A stretch of 64,000 nucleotides of DNA from Bartonella ancashensis (GTDB lineage Bacteria; Pseudomonadota; Alphaproteobacteria; Rhizobiales; Rhizobiaceae). The notes under the pieces are model-generated. The model was not told the DNA's origin. It did no database searches and saw only the letters and a list, made by a program, of their open reading frames with translations. Of this stretch, positions 41,418 through 51,857 are shown one piece after another (the first letter of the stretch is position 1; every line of letters starts with the position of its first letter). A program made the translations under genes and the position numbers. The DNA is taken from positions 582,001-646,000 of the forward strand of contig NZ_CP010401.1 of assembly GCF_001281405.1 (NCBI RefSeq), read 5' to 3'.

Positions 41418-42638
41418 TCATGAATAGCGCTGAAAAACAAGCGTTGCATTTGTTCCACCAAAGCCAAATGTATTGGATAACACAGTGTTAAGCTGTTGAT
41501 GATCAGACCGTTTACGAACAATAGGCATATCGGAAAAAGCTGGATCAAGTTCTTCAATATGAGCACTTTCGCAGATAAAATTATTATTCATCATTAAAAG
41601 TGTATAAATTGCTTCTTGAACACCTGCAGCGCCTAAAGAGTGTCCTGTTAAAGATTTTGTAGCTGAAATAGGTGGACATTTATCGCCTGATCCAAAAATA
41701 CGGCGGATTGCCTCTATTTCAGGTGGGTCGCCAACAGGAGTTGCTGTCGCATGAGGGTTGATATAATCAATTTTATTATTTACAGTTGAGAGTGCAAGAC
41801 GCATACACCGTTCTGCTCCCTCACCAGATGGGGAAACCATATCATGCCCGTCTGATGTAGCTCCATAACCAACAATTTCACCATAAATTTTTGCCCCACG
41901 TGCTTTAGCAAGCTCTAGCTCTTCAAGAACCAAGACACCGGCGCCACCAGCAATAACAAATCCATCACGATTAATATCATATGCACGTGAAGCTGTTTTG
42001 GGTGTATCATTATATTTGCTGGACATGGCGCCCATAGCATCGAATAAGACAGATAATGTCCAATCAAGATCTTCGCAGCCACCTGCAAAAACACGCTTCT
42101 GCTTTCCATATTGTATCAATTCATAAGCATTGCCAATGCAGTGACTAGATGTGGCACAAGCTGAGGATATTGAATAATTAACTCCTTTGATTTTAAAAAA
42201 GGTTGCAAGAGTTGCTGCGGCTGTAGAGCTCATTGCTTTGGGTACCACGAAGGGACCGACACGTTTGGGCCCTTTTTGACGTGTGATGTCAGCAGCTTCA
42301 ACGATTGAGCGTGTTGAAGGTCCTCCAGAACCCATAATAATGCCAGTATCCCCGTTAGATATTTCGTTCAATTCTAAGCCTGCATCGGCAATCGCTTGAT
42401 CCATAGCAATGTGGTTCCAGGCTGTCCCACGACCGTGAAAACGCATAGCCCGCCGATCGATCAATGCATCTACATCAATAGTTGGTGTGGCGTAGACGTG
42501 GCTACGAAATCCTAATTCAGCATATTCCGGTGCGTAAGAAACTCCTGATTTTGCTTCACGCAAACTAGCCAGAACAGCTTCTAGTCCATTCCCAATAGCG
42601 GAGACGATTCCCATCCCGGTTATAACAACACGACGCAT
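41418..42638 (-). CDS. fabB: 3-oxoacyl-[acyl-carrier-protein] synthase I
   Basis: Condensing enzyme needed to elongate unsaturated chains. 406 residues, with the Cys-His-His catalytic set: [12 protein letters not shown] near 163, [14 protein letters not shown] near 297, and [13 protein letters not shown] near 333. It begins 60 bases after fabA, and this pairing supports FabB rather than FabF. Nothing unusual in the sequence. Confidence 0.96.
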   Translation of the reverse strand: MRRVVITGMGIVSAIGNGLEAVLASLREAKSGVSYAPEYAELGFRSHVYATPTIDVDALIDRRAMRFHGRGTAWNHIAMDQAIADAGLELNEISNGDTGIIMGSGGPSTRSIVEAADITRQKGPKRVGPFVVPKAMSSTAAATLATFFKIKGVNYSISSACATSSHCIGNAYELIQYGKQKRVFAGGCEDLDWTLSVLFDAMGAMSSKYNDTPKTASRAYDINRDGFVIAGGAGVLVLEELELAKARGAKIYGEIVGYGATSDGHDMVSPSGEGAERCMRLALSTVNNKIDYINPHATATPVGDPPEIEAIRRIFGSGDKCPPISATKSLTGHSLGAAGVQEAIYTLLMMNNNFICESAHIEELDPAFSDMPIVRKRSDHQQLNTVLSNTFGFGGTNATLVFQRYS

Positions 42639-42697
42639 TTATATCTCCTTGCTTCATACAGAGTGATATAACATCCACTCTGTTTTAAAATGGTGCC

Positions 42698-43207
42698 TTA
42701 ACTCTCCTTAAACAAAGCAACTCGTAAATCACCAGCTTTGTAAATAACCTCTTCGTCTGCTTTTACCCACCCATCTGCTATACCTAAGACTAAATTCCCA
42801 CGTCGAATACGCTTAAAATCTATCCCATATTCAAGTAGCTTAACTTGTGGAGTAACCATTCCCGATAATTTCACTTCACCTGTTGATATAGCTCGCCCCT
42901 TTCCTGATTCGCCTAACCAACCAAGGAAAAAACCGGTTAGTTGCCACAAAGCATCCAAACCGAGGCATCCTGGCATGACAGGATCATTGATAAAGTGGCA
43001 ATCAAAAAACCACAGTCCTGGAGTGATATCAAACTCCGCGCGAACAAACCCTTTGTTGTGTCCTCCTCCAGTTTCACTGATCTGAGTGATTCTATGAATC
43101 ATCAACATTGGTGGGGCAGGCAGTTGTGCGTTATTCTTACCAAACATCTCACCACGACTGCAGCTCAGAAGTTCCTCGTAAGCATAGCAGGATTTGCGTT
43201 CAGCCAT
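42698..43207 (-). CDS. fabA: 3-hydroxydecanoyl-[acyl-carrier-protein] dehydratase/isomerase
   Basis: Introduces the cis double bond at the C10 stage. Seen: [33 protein letters not shown] with the catalytic His, and the [14 protein letters not shown] helix with its Asp. The start [14 protein letters not shown] (43207) is typical; two more residues are possible from 43213. 169 residues. First gene of fabA-fabB-fabI and divergent from irr. Confidence 0.96.
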   Translation of the reverse strand: MAERKSCYAYEELLSCSRGEMFGKNNAQLPAPPMLMIHRITQISETGGGHNKGFVRAEFDITPGLWFFDCHFINDPVMPGCLGLDALWQLTGFFLGWLGESGKGRAISTGEVKLSGMVTPQVKLLEYGIDFKRIRRGNLVLGIADGWVKADEEVIYKAGDLRVALFKES

Positions 43208-43486
43208 TATCACTCCATTTATTTACATACATCCCTACATCCCATACCCATCTACTTTTAGAGCAAATTTAAGGTAGAAGGAAATGATTTTATATTATTT
43301 TAAACGATAAAATACCTTTTTTCTCTTAATTTGAGAGATATTTTTCTACCTGATGAAAAGTTTATGTTTCACACCCTCCTCATTTGACTCTGCATCAATC
43401 ATATCTAATATATGATGAAATGCAGTTTGTAATATGTCAATGGTTGTAATTACCTAGATATTCTATGAAAAATTTGTGAGAAAATT
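43208..43486. promoter_or_regulatory. Divergent fabA / irr promoter region
   Basis: Holds promoters for the fab operon and irr. GGTAGAA (43273-43279) and TTCTACC (43344-43350) form an inverted repeat enclosing an AT-rich centre, with a smaller TCTC / GAGA pair inside. It might be an operator, a loop-forming element or chance; I did not recognise a textbook Irr (ICE) box. Confidence 0.35.
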
Positions 43487-43912
43487 GTGAATTTTTATTC
43501 TTTATCCAAATTAGAAGAGTGTTTGCGTAAAAACGGGTTACGGCCAACACGCCAACGGTTGGAGCTTGCTCATATGATTTTTTCTCAAGGCAATCGGCAT
43601 ATTGCCGCTGAAGAGTTATATGAGGAAGCGACTCAAGCGGGTGTTCCCGTGTCTTTAGCAACAGTTTATAATACACTTCATCAATTTACTGAAGCTGGTT
43701 TATTGCGGATCATTGCGGTGGAGGGTTCAAAAACTTGGTTTGATACCAATACATCAGATCATTATCATTTCTACATTGAAGGTGAAAATCGTATTCTCGA
43801 TATTCCGTATAATTTTGAGGAAGCACCTATTATTGAAAATTTACCTCAGCCACCACAGGGAATGGAAATTTCTCACGTTGATTTGATCATTCGATTAAGA
43901 CGCAAACATTAA
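43487..43912 (+). CDS. irr: Iron response regulator Irr (Fur family)
   Basis: Rhizobial Fur-family regulator that senses haem and controls iron uptake and haem synthesis. Seen: winged helix with GLRPTRQRLELAHMIF, AEELYEEATQAGVPVSLATV and YNTLHQFTEAGLLRII; then TWFDTNTSDHYHFYIEGENR, the region that in Irr carries a histidine cluster. Here it reads H-Y-H. The N-terminal haem-binding CP motif of Bradyrhizobium Irr is absent. 141 residues from GTG 43487; the ribosome site is weak. Divergent position next to fabA is typical of irr in Rhizobiales. Confidence 0.9.
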   Translation: MNFYSLSKLEECLRKNGLRPTRQRLELAHMIFSQGNRHIAAEELYEEATQAGVPVSLATVYNTLHQFTEAGLLRIIAVEGSKTWFDTNTSDHYHFYIEGENRILDIPYNFEEAPIIENLPQPPQGMEISHVDLIIRLRRKH

Positions 43913-43991
43913 AATTAATCGTCAAAAAAAGGTAGTTTGATAGGGGTAAGATTAGATGTTACTCTATGAAAATCAAGTAATTCATTAATTT

Positions 43992-44657
43992 TTATTTTTC
44001 ATCGGGATAAATTCCCCATAATTGAGTTTGATGAAGCCATCCACGTATGTTATGAATGTCAAGTTCACACCATTGTCCATTACATTTACGAATATTCCCG
44101 ATGATATTAGGTCCTATTTTTGCTACAGGTCGTGCATTATTGTCCGGTGATTTGCGCAGCACGAGATTTTGTGCTGTATTTTTTCTCCAGGGAATAGTGA
44201 GAACAGTTCGTTTTCCTGATAGAAGTGATTTGTAAACCCATCCTTCATCACCTTCTGCATCACGTATTTTTCGCCATTGGTCATATTCTTGGATGATTTC
44301 AACAGGCAAACCCTTTTTCCGATAAATGAAAATAACAGCGTATTGGCTACTTGGTCCTACTCGGACGTTGACACGATTAGGTTTAATTGACGCAAATCGT
44401 GGAAGTGGTAAGCCGCTTGGCCCGATGCTATAACTCATAGTTTGTGCATATGATGAAATAAGGGAGGGGGATAAAAATCCTTCCACTACCGTAAATAATA
44501 AGGGAGCTAAAAAGCGTAACCAACGAAAATTTCTCACTCTAATAAACCTCTCATGAAGATGTATATAATTTGAATATTTGGAAAACATATTCAAATTCAA
44601 AAAATGATGTAAATTTTTGGCATGAAGCTCGTTAAAAAGATCTAAACAATAGGTCAA
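43992..44657 (-). CDS. Secreted bacterial SH3-domain protein
   Basis: A hydrophobic segment (about 46-68, FLAPLLFTVVEGFL) preceded by basic residues looks like a signal peptide, so the N-terminus may lie further in than the first ATG; ATG 44588 (MFSKYSNY) is another choice. The mature part has two SH3b repeats: NRVNVRVGPSSQYAVIFIY through EGWVYKSLLSG, then LVLRKSPDNNARPVAKIG through WCELDI...GWLHQTQLWGIY. Such domains bind peptidoglycan or stem peptides in the periplasm. Convergent with irr; no catalytic domain is attached. Role unknown. Confidence 0.85.
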   Translation of the reverse strand: MTYCLDLFNELHAKNLHHFLNLNMFSKYSNYIHLHERFIRVRNFRWLRFLAPLLFTVVEGFLSPSLISSYAQTMSYSIGPSGLPLPRFASIKPNRVNVRVGPSSQYAVIFIYRKKGLPVEIIQEYDQWRKIRDAEGDEGWVYKSLLSGKRTVLTIPWRKNTAQNLVLRKSPDNNARPVAKIGPNIIGNIRKCNGQWCELDIHNIRGWLHQTQLWGIYPDEK

Positions 44658-44872
44658 TTACTACAAGAAAATAAAAACAGTACACTAATAAATGGAAGTT
44701 TATTAACTACTCTCACGGGGAATTATTTTCATAACCGAGGAAGTGAAGTGTACTACGAATATATGACATATCCTTTTGCAAGTTGGCAGGAGAAAATAAC
44801 ATTCCCCGAACAAGGAAAATAACGGCAGGAACAAATTTCTAAGATAATTTAACTATGCAAAAAACATGACAA

Positions 44873-45736
44873 TCATGCAGCTTCTTTAAATGGGCGGCGT
44901 CTTGCTATGGGATACTGATTTTTTTTGGCAATGCGTGCAATGACCTCTTTTAAGGGTTCTATCACCACACTCATTGAGTTACCACTTGCGTGGATGATAT
45001 TTTGATAGTCAAGCATGATGGCAACATGATCTTTCCAGAAGATTAGGTCGCCTCTCTGAAGAGGACTATCTTCTGTTAACTGTTTTCCTACAGTATTCCG
45101 TTGCATATCGGTATCACGTAAAATGGATTGTCCAGCTAACATCATAGACAATTGAACAAGTCCTGAACAATCAAGTCCAAAACCACTAACACCACCCCAG
45201 AGGTATGGAGTGTGGAGAAGGGTTTGCGCAATAGTGACATAATCGCTGTATATGATACCGATTGGCGCAAGGTGGCGAGAAACAACAGATGTTCCATCTT
45301 CAAGAATAGAATACGTTGTATCACGTACTTCGATTATGTCCACGACATTTACTTTACTACCTATTGATAAAGCACATTTTTTAGGTCCACGTAAATCACT
45401 TTGTAAATATTGAAATGTCCTCGCCACTGAGACGACATGTGTGGGTTCTGTAGTTGGTGTATAAAGAGCTTGCGTATCGATATAACCAACATAACCATCC
45501 TTCAAGGATTGACCCCATGATATTGTTTTTTCATGTTCAAATATCAAAAGGTCCTCTCCTAGAAGACATTCTGTTTGTATTTCATTTTTTTGACTGTCTT
45601 TGAATAGGCCAGAAACAGGAACTCCAACGCGCTTCCGTTCTCCTTCAACAAAGCGTTGAGCCTGAACCTCCCCTTTAAGACGCCGATCAGCAAGATCAGA
45701 CCTAAATGCGTTTAATCGTGGATCTTTTCGTTCCAT
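44873..45736 (-). CDS. NlpC/P60 family cell-wall peptidase
   Basis: Predicted to cut gamma-D-glutamyl-meso-diaminopimelate bonds in peptidoglycan peptides. Residues about 50-150 form SH3-like domains (WGQSLKDGYVGYI). The NlpC/P60 domain follows: LHTPYLWGGVSGFGLDCSGL with the catalytic Cys, RGDLIFWKDHVAIML with the His, and IIHASGNSMSVVIEPL. The catalytic set is complete. No signal peptide is evident in 287 residues. Neighbouring leucyl aminopeptidase upstream is a usual companion in Rhizobiales, which suggests a role in murein peptide turnover. Confidence 0.9.
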   Translation of the reverse strand: MERKDPRLNAFRSDLADRRLKGEVQAQRFVEGERKRVGVPVSGLFKDSQKNEIQTECLLGEDLLIFEHEKTISWGQSLKDGYVGYIDTQALYTPTTEPTHVVSVARTFQYLQSDLRGPKKCALSIGSKVNVVDIIEVRDTTYSILEDGTSVVSRHLAPIGIIYSDYVTIAQTLLHTPYLWGGVSGFGLDCSGLVQLSMMLAGQSILRDTDMQRNTVGKQLTEDSPLQRGDLIFWKDHVAIMLDYQNIIHASGNSMSVVIEPLKEVIARIAKKNQYPIARRRPFKEAA

Positions 45737-45879
45737 TGAATCTACCCATTAATATCCAATGTTTTCTCCCTATAAATAACACAACATAATATTATTTTGA
45801 ATCCAAAAAATATTTTTCAAATTTTGTTTTCACTATAATTTCAAATTATCCTTAACAATGGGATTAGTAGGTTTGTGTA

Positions 45880-47259
45880 TTAAAGTTCATTTTTGAAAAG
45901 GTTATAAAGGGCACGGATAGTTTGAGCATTTCCACCAATGGGATAACCTGGAGATTCTTTTGCTACCCATCCAAAAAGGTCAAAATGAGCAAAAGATTCA
46001 GTTTTTTCGACAAATGCATCGAGAAACAGAGCTGCAGTTATAGAGCCTGCAAAATTATCTCCTGTTGTATTATTTATGTCAGCAATTAGTGAAGATAATT
46101 TTTCCCTATAAGGATTCCAGAGTGGCATTTGCCAAAGAGGATCATGAGTATGGTGAGCTGATTGAATAATCTTTTGTGCTAATACAGAGTCAGTACAATA
46201 AAATGCAGGAAGATCAGGGCCTAATGCTACACGAGCCGCTCCTGTTAGTGTTGCCATACAAACCATAAATTGAGGTTTTGTTTCATCACCATAGGCGAGT
46301 GCATCAGCAAGAATAAGTCTTCCTTCGGCATCGGTATTACCGATTTCAACACTTAAGCCTTTGCGGCTTTGCAGGATATCACCAGGTCGAAAAGCATTTC
46401 CAGAAATTACATTTTCAACAGCTGGGATCAATACTTGTAGGTGAAATGGCAAGCGTGCATCCATGATTAATTTGGCTAATCCTAAAACATGTGCACTGCC
46501 GCCCATATCTTTTTTCATTAGCAACATGTTGTTAGCTGATTTAATGTCTAATCCTCCACTATCGAAGGTTACACCTTTTCCAACCAGTGTTATTTTAGGG
46601 TGATTTTTTTGTCCCCATTGTAATTCAATGAGTCGTGGTGCGATGTTACTTGCTCGTCCTACTGCATGAATCATTGGAAAATTACATGCTAGGAGTTCAT
46701 CTCCGCAAATACTTGTTACATGAGCATCATAGGTTTTTCCTAACTGACGTGTCATTGTTTCCAAGGTATCAGGGGTCATTTCGTTGGCCGGAGAATTAAT
46801 GAGGTCACGAACAAAAAAGACAGTTTCATAAATTCGGTTAAGTTCATTAAGATTAATTGTATTATGAACGTGGATTGATAATGATTTAGAAGAAATATTT
46901 TGCCGATAGTGGTTAAATTGATAACTTCCGAGTGCTAACCCTAAGTAGGTATTTATTCCACTTACAGCTTCTCCTTCTAGGTGCCAGTGTCCAGTAGGAA
47001 GGTGTTTTGCAAGGAGTCCAGTGATAAAAGGTTCTTCACCATTGCCAAGCCCAAATAAGACTTTTTTTAATTGTCCAGTTTCTTTGGGAACGAATAATAT
47101 TTGTCCTTTTTTTCCAGTAAAATTATTTGCTTTTATCCATGCAGTTGTTGATGCATCAAATGGTAAATCAGTAAAATTACTTGAGTATACTAAAAATATT
47201 GGATGACTGTTTTCAGAACGTTTTGAGGTAAAATTAATTTGGTATTCAGGCATATTCAT
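45880..47259 (-). CDS. Leucyl aminopeptidase family protein (M17)
   Basis: Two-metal exopeptidase. Seen: C-terminal catalytic domain with VGKGVTFDSGGLDIKSANN (Lys, Asp), MKKDMGGSAHVLG (Asp) and the signature NTDAEGRLILADALAYGDE (Asp, Glu, Arg). Metal ligands are all present. The N-terminal domain is short, as in the shorter rhizobial M17 branch rather than E. coli PepA. 459 residues from 47259; a second Met two codons on is equally possible. It begins 6 bases after coaA ends and lies before the NlpC/P60 gene. Confidence 0.93.
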   Translation of the reverse strand: MNMPEYQINFTSKRSENSHPIFLVYSSNFTDLPFDASTTAWIKANNFTGKKGQILFVPKETGQLKKVLFGLGNGEEPFITGLLAKHLPTGHWHLEGEAVSGINTYLGLALGSYQFNHYRQNISSKSLSIHVHNTINLNELNRIYETVFFVRDLINSPANEMTPDTLETMTRQLGKTYDAHVTSICGDELLACNFPMIHAVGRASNIAPRLIELQWGQKNHPKITLVGKGVTFDSGGLDIKSANNMLLMKKDMGGSAHVLGLAKLIMDARLPFHLQVLIPAVENVISGNAFRPGDILQSRKGLSVEIGNTDAEGRLILADALAYGDETKPQFMVCMATLTGAARVALGPDLPAFYCTDSVLAQKIIQSAHHTHDPLWQMPLWNPYREKLSSLIADINNTTGDNFAGSITAALFLDAFVEKTESFAHFDLFGWVAKESPGYPIGGNAQTIRALYNLFKNEL

Positions 47260-47265
47260 GTGTCC

Positions 47266-48264
47266 TTACAGTTTTCTAAGTGCAACATATTCGACTAAAT
47301 GGTTTTTTCCTTTTCGTAAAATGAGATTAGCTCGAAATCGCGTTGGTAATATATTTTCCAGTAAATTTTTTAGATTAATTGTACGCCAGATATTTTGGGC
47401 TATTTCTAAAGCAGCTTCTTCACTTAGGAGCGCATAGCGATAAAAATAGGATTCAGGATTTTGAAAAGCCGTTTTACGTAGACGTTTGAAGCGTTCTAGG
47501 TACCAATGACAAATCATGTCTATTTGGGCATCTACGTAGATTGAGAAATCGAAGAAATCTGAGACAAAAGGTATACTACTTGCCGTATTAGATTTTTTAT
47601 TTTTTTGAAAATCACCCACTTGAAGTACATTAACACCTTCAACAATTAGAATATCAGGGTGGTCGATAGTAATTGTTTGATTTTCTAAAATATCGTAGGT
47701 TAAATGTGAATAAAGTGGTGCGCGGACATTACCTATACCAGCTTTCACAGAAGAAAGGAAATGCAGTAACTTTTTGATATCGTAGGAATCGGGAAATCCT
47801 TTACGATTCATACGATTTTTTTCCTGTAATACAGCATTGGAATAGAGAAAACCGTCAGTTGTGATTAGATCGACTTTGAAGTTTGGCATCCAACGTTTTA
47901 AAAGTTCCTGAAGAATACGTGCGGTTGTTGATTTTCCCACTGCTACAGATCCAGAAATTCCGATGATAAAGGGAGTTTTCTTGATATCTTTTTGGCATAA
48001 AAATTGTTGACGTTTCAGGAACAGGTTTTGTACCGTTTCTACATGACATGATAGTAAACGTGATAAGGAAAGATAAATACGTTCTACTTCTTCAAGATCA
48101 ATAGGGTCTTCAATTGAGCGTAAACATTTGATTTCATCGAAAGTTAAAGTTAACGGTGTGTCTGCTCGGAATTGAGCCCACTCTTGTGCAGTAAAGATAT
48201 TATAAAGGGAATATTGTTTAGAAATGGAAAAAGTTAGATCATCAGCTTGATCGGATTTTAGCAT
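47266..48264 (-). CDS. coaA: Pantothenate kinase (type I)
   Basis: First step of coenzyme A synthesis: phosphorylates pantothenate; inhibited by CoA in the family. Seen: P-loop [16 protein letters not shown] near 100, [38 protein letters not shown], and [19 protein letters not shown]. 332 residues, normal. In related rhizobia coaA ends a histidine gene run (hisB-hisH-hisA-hisF-hisE); here the 1-kb upstream gap is empty. Confidence 0.96.
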   Translation of the reverse strand: MLKSDQADDLTFSISKQYSLYNIFTAQEWAQFRADTPLTLTFDEIKCLRSIEDPIDLEEVERIYLSLSRLLSCHVETVQNLFLKRQQFLCQKDIKKTPFIIGISGSVAVGKSTTARILQELLKRWMPNFKVDLITTDGFLYSNAVLQEKNRMNRKGFPDSYDIKKLLHFLSSVKAGIGNVRAPLYSHLTYDILENQTITIDHPDILIVEGVNVLQVGDFQKNKKSNTASSIPFVSDFFDFSIYVDAQIDMICHWYLERFKRLRKTAFQNPESYFYRYALLSEEAALEIAQNIWRTINLKNLLENILPTRFRANLILRKGKNHLVEYVALRKL

Positions 48265-49283
48265 AGCGGTACTAACTATCTTTACTGGTAGAGGTTCTTT
48301 TTTGCTTTATCATTTATTACAGTAATAATGCGGGATGGAAAACAGATTCTCGTATTTTAAGGCTCTTCGTTACATATATTCTCCTGTTCTGAGATCATTT
48401 AATGATGCGTGCCTAGCTAGTTATTTAGTCATTTTAATAGGAGCCATCTTTTGCATATCATATTTTGTGCCAAAAAAATCGATGAAAGTAAATGTGTTTT
48501 AATGTTGACCAATAATTGGATACGAGGAGCATATTAATATAGTTTTGTAGTTGCAGATAGCGTTAGGTGATTTGAGCTATCGTAAAGGTAAGGTACAATA
48601 ATTGTTGATTTTCTAGCTTATTAGAATGCAATATCAGTCTTTTTTGGGGTATAATGATCCATATTAAAGGTGTCTGTATAAATTGCAGTCTATTGTTATT
48701 TTAGAATAGCCTTAAGGGGATTATGGGATAATGAAGCAAGATCACAGATTGGGGGGAATCATGACGGTAAATTATACAAGTTACATAAGAATTTTTAGTT
48801 GTTTAAATGAAAAGATTTTTTTACAGCACGCTTTCAAGATGGCTGTTTAATGCGGTTGAATTGTTATTTAGGCCGGTAATGTTTTTAAGTGAAGCGTGAG
48901 GATAAAGAGTTTTATTTTTCTGTTGATTAAAAGTGATGTGTATTTTGTTTAATGAGCTAATAGATATTGCCAACATCTTTTTTGCTAAAGGTCTCTGCGA
49001 TTTCTGTTATCAAGTGTGTTTAATTTTATGTTTTGATAAAGATAAGGTCTTTTTCGCAAGATATTGGCATTTTTTCTAAATTGGGAGTAATTTCATTAGC
49101 AGTATTTGTCACAATTGAGCGATGTGCAAGGTGATTTCAAAAATAAACAATAATACTGTCGTTTTTTCTGATGCGGTGGTCGTTTAGCCGTTGTGTTTTT
49201 AAGTACATGTTCTTAAAATATGTGAGTACAAGGAATTGAATTTTACGCCTCATTGAAGAAAAAGAGTGTTAAGGAGTGTGCTT
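48265..49283. other. Intergenic, about 1 kb, no gene seen
   Basis: Between divergent coaA and hslV. I looked on the minus strand for remains of histidine genes expected here from rhizobial gene order and found none I could support. A 29-codon frame at 48761-48850 (+) follows a G-rich stretch but resembles nothing. Promoters for coaA and hslV must be inside. Confidence 0.4.
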
Positions 49284-49868
49284 ATGAAGCAACATCATGG
49301 TTCTGATAGGATGTATGGTACAACTATTGTTACTGTGCGAAAAGGCGGTAAAGTTGTTATGGCTGGTGATGGTCAAGTTTCACTTGGACAAACGATCATG
49401 AAAGGAAATGCACGCAAGGTACGTCGTTTGGGGAAAGATAGGACAATTATTGCTGGTTTTGCAGGTGCTACAGCAGATGCATTCACTTTGCTGGAGCGAT
49501 TAGAAGTAAAGCTTGAACAATATCCTAATCAACTTATGCGTGCCTGTGTGGAGCTTGCAAAAGATTGGCGCACGGATCGTTATTTACGTCGTCTTGAGGC
49601 GATGATGCTTGTGGCCGATAAAAAAATCACCTTAGCTTTGACAGGTCTTGGTGATGTGTTAGAACCAGAGGATGGTATTATGGCAATTGGTTCTGGAGGT
49701 AATTTTGCTTTATCGGCAGCGCGCGCTCTCATTGATATGGATTTGGATGCGGAAGTCATTGTGCGCAAGGCTATGAAAATTGCCGCTGAGATTTGTGTTT
49801 ATACGAATAACAATTTTATCATTGAAACATTGGATACAGAGTCATCCTCTTTTGAGAAAGTTATTTGA
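49284..49868 (+). CDS. hslV: ATP-dependent protease subunit HslV
   Basis: Proteasome-like peptidase of the HslUV complex. [12 protein letters not shown] is a short propeptide; the catalytic threonine is the first T of [20 protein letters not shown]. Later [28 protein letters not shown] and [15 protein letters not shown] match the family. ATG 49284 is chosen because AAGGAG lies 7 bases before it; the frame extends to 49266 without support. hslU starts right after the stop, so the two are coupled. Confidence 0.97.
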   Translation: MKQHHGSDRMYGTTIVTVRKGGKVVMAGDGQVSLGQTIMKGNARKVRRLGKDRTIIAGFAGATADAFTLLERLEVKLEQYPNQLMRACVELAKDWRTDRYLRRLEAMMLVADKKITLALTGLGDVLEPEDGIMAIGSGGNFALSAARALIDMDLDAEVIVRKAMKIAAEICVYTNNNFIIETLDTESSSFEKVI

Positions 49869-51182
49869 ATGTGTGTTATATTTTCTCCTCGCGAAATTGT
49901 TTCTGAACTTGATCGTTTTATCATAGGGCAAAGGGATGCTAAGCGTTCCGTTGCTATTGCGTTGCGTAATCGTTGGCGTCGGCAACAGCTTGAAGGGCAG
50001 ATGCGTGAAGAAGTTATGCCCAAGAACATTTTAATGATAGGGCCAACAGGTGTTGGGAAAACAGGAATAGCACGTCGATTAGCAAAACTTGCTGGGGCTC
50101 CTTTTGTGAAAGTAGAAGCTACTAAATTTACTGAAGTTGGTTATGTTGGGCGTGATGTTGAGCAGATTATTCGTGATCTTGTTGAAATAGCAATTTCTCT
50201 TGTGCGTGAAAAAAAACGGGATGAAGTGCAGGAAAGAGCGCGTGTGAATGCAGAGGAAAGAGTCTTAGAATCTCTTGTTGGAAAGACAGCAAGTTCTGCT
50301 ACTAAGGATAGTTTTCGTAAAAAATTACGAGAAGGTGAATTGGATGATAAAGAAATAGAGATTGAGGTCACTCATAATAGCAGTAATAACGCATCAACCT
50401 TTGATATTCCTGGTATGCCAGGAGCACAAATGGGGATTATGAATTTATCAGATATTTTTGGAAAAATTGGTGGCCGCACAAAGGTACGTAAAACGACAGT
50501 TCGAGATGCTTTTAAACCGCTAATTGATGATGAATCTGAAAAATTGCTTGATCAGGATCAAATTGTTCAAGATGCTTTGCGTATGGCCGAAAATGATGGA
50601 ATTGTTTTTATTGATGAGATTGATAAAATTGCGACTCAAAATAATGGGGTCGTTGGAGCAGCTGTTTCACGCGAAGGAGTGCAGAGGGATCTCTTACCTC
50701 TTGTTGAGGGAACAACAATTGCTACCAAATATGGGCAGGTAAAAACAGATCACATTCTTTTCATTGCATCTGGTGCGTTTCATGTTTCTAAGCCATCTGA
50801 TTTATTACCAGAGCTTCAGGGGCGTCTACCTATTCGTGTAGAGCTAAATGCTTTAACAAGAGAGGATTTACGACGTATTCTTACTGAGCCAGAAGCTAGT
50901 TTAATTAAGCAGTATATTGCTCTGATGGCAACAGAAGAGGTTCATTTAGAGATCACGGATGATGCGATTGATGCTTTAGCTGACATTGCTGTTGATTTGA
51001 ACGCAAGAATTGAAAATATTGGGGCACGCCGATTACAAACAGTTATGGAACGTGTTTTAGATGAAATTTCATTTACGGCACCTGATAAAGCTGGTACTTC
51101 GTTTAAAATTGATGCTGCTTACGTTAGAAAGTCTATCGAAAATCTTGCAGCTGATATTGATCTTTCGCGTTTTATTCTCTAG
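49869..51182 (+). CDS. hslU: ATP-dependent protease ATPase subunit HslU
   Basis: AAA+ unfoldase that feeds HslV. 437 residues, with [20 protein letters not shown], Walker [17 protein letters not shown] near 60, a variable I-domain (about 110-240), Walker [13 protein letters not shown] near 250, and the C-terminal arginine-rich [17 protein letters not shown] plus the tail DLSRFIL that inserts into HslV. The ATG touches the hslV stop codon. Confidence 0.97.
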   Translation: MCVIFSPREIVSELDRFIIGQRDAKRSVAIALRNRWRRQQLEGQMREEVMPKNILMIGPTGVGKTGIARRLAKLAGAPFVKVEATKFTEVGYVGRDVEQIIRDLVEIAISLVREKKRDEVQERARVNAEERVLESLVGKTASSATKDSFRKKLREGELDDKEIEIEVTHNSSNNASTFDIPGMPGAQMGIMNLSDIFGKIGGRTKVRKTTVRDAFKPLIDDESEKLLDQDQIVQDALRMAENDGIVFIDEIDKIATQNNGVVGAAVSREGVQRDLLPLVEGTTIATKYGQVKTDHILFIASGAFHVSKPSDLLPELQGRLPIRVELNALTREDLRRILTEPEASLIKQYIALMATEEVHLEITDDAIDALADIAVDLNARIENIGARRLQTVMERVLDEISFTAPDKAGTSFKIDAAYVRKSIENLAADIDLSRFIL

Positions 51183-51857
51183 ATGGGCCATATTTTAAAA
51201 TGGCTTTAAGACTGCTTGTATTCTCGTACGTTGTATGGGGCTGTCTCGAGAAAGATGTTTGCAATTCTCAGTGATAAAAGATTTGCTTCTAAATTTCCTG
51301 TAGGTGCGGTGTTTTTGTAGTTCTATACAACTATTGCATGTGAAAAGATAAATTTAAACCGCTATGTTTACGGTAGGGCATTGTGATCTCATGGTAAATT
51401 AGGGTGAATTGTAAGAAGCTATAGCCTGTTATGTAGTTTGTTGAAATGTAATAATAGAATAATAGTGAGTATAAAAGCAGAGTTTTTCTTTTTCAGCTGT
51501 GGGATGTGAGGATAGAATTTGAGATTATAATTTCAGGAGGCTGTTGATTATTAATGAGAACTAACCGTTTCATTTGCAGGAATACGCCACAATGGGTAAA
51601 AGCCCAGTTTGTCGATAAGGTATAGCAGACTTTTTTTAAGCGCAAGTTTTCAAGGACCGAAAAACAAAATGTTGTGATTTTAAAGTTACGGCATATTGCT
51701 TAAAAATATTTCAACATGAAGCCTACTTACGCCGGTCAAAGTTATGTAAAAACGCGTCGTGTCATCTGAAGGGCAGGGGGAGGTGAAAGGCGCCTTTTCA
51801 AGAACAAATAATTTTTTAGATTGAAAGTAACATTCGCTAAACAGTGAAGGAGAAATT
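51183..51857. other. Intergenic, 675 bases, no gene seen
   Basis: Between convergent hslU and pnp. A weak 4 to 5 base stem (GCCA / TGGC, 51187-51204) follows hslU. No frame on either strand resembles a known protein; this may be decayed sequence. Confidence 0.4.

Noticed and set aside
48761..48850. 29-codon frame after a G-rich stretch in the coaA-hslV gap
   Set aside because: The G run is not a proper Shine-Dalgarno sequence and the peptide resembles nothing; too short to support.
51183..51857. Small RNA or gene downstream of hslU
   Set aside because: Only a weak short stem and no convincing frame or conserved RNA fold were seen.
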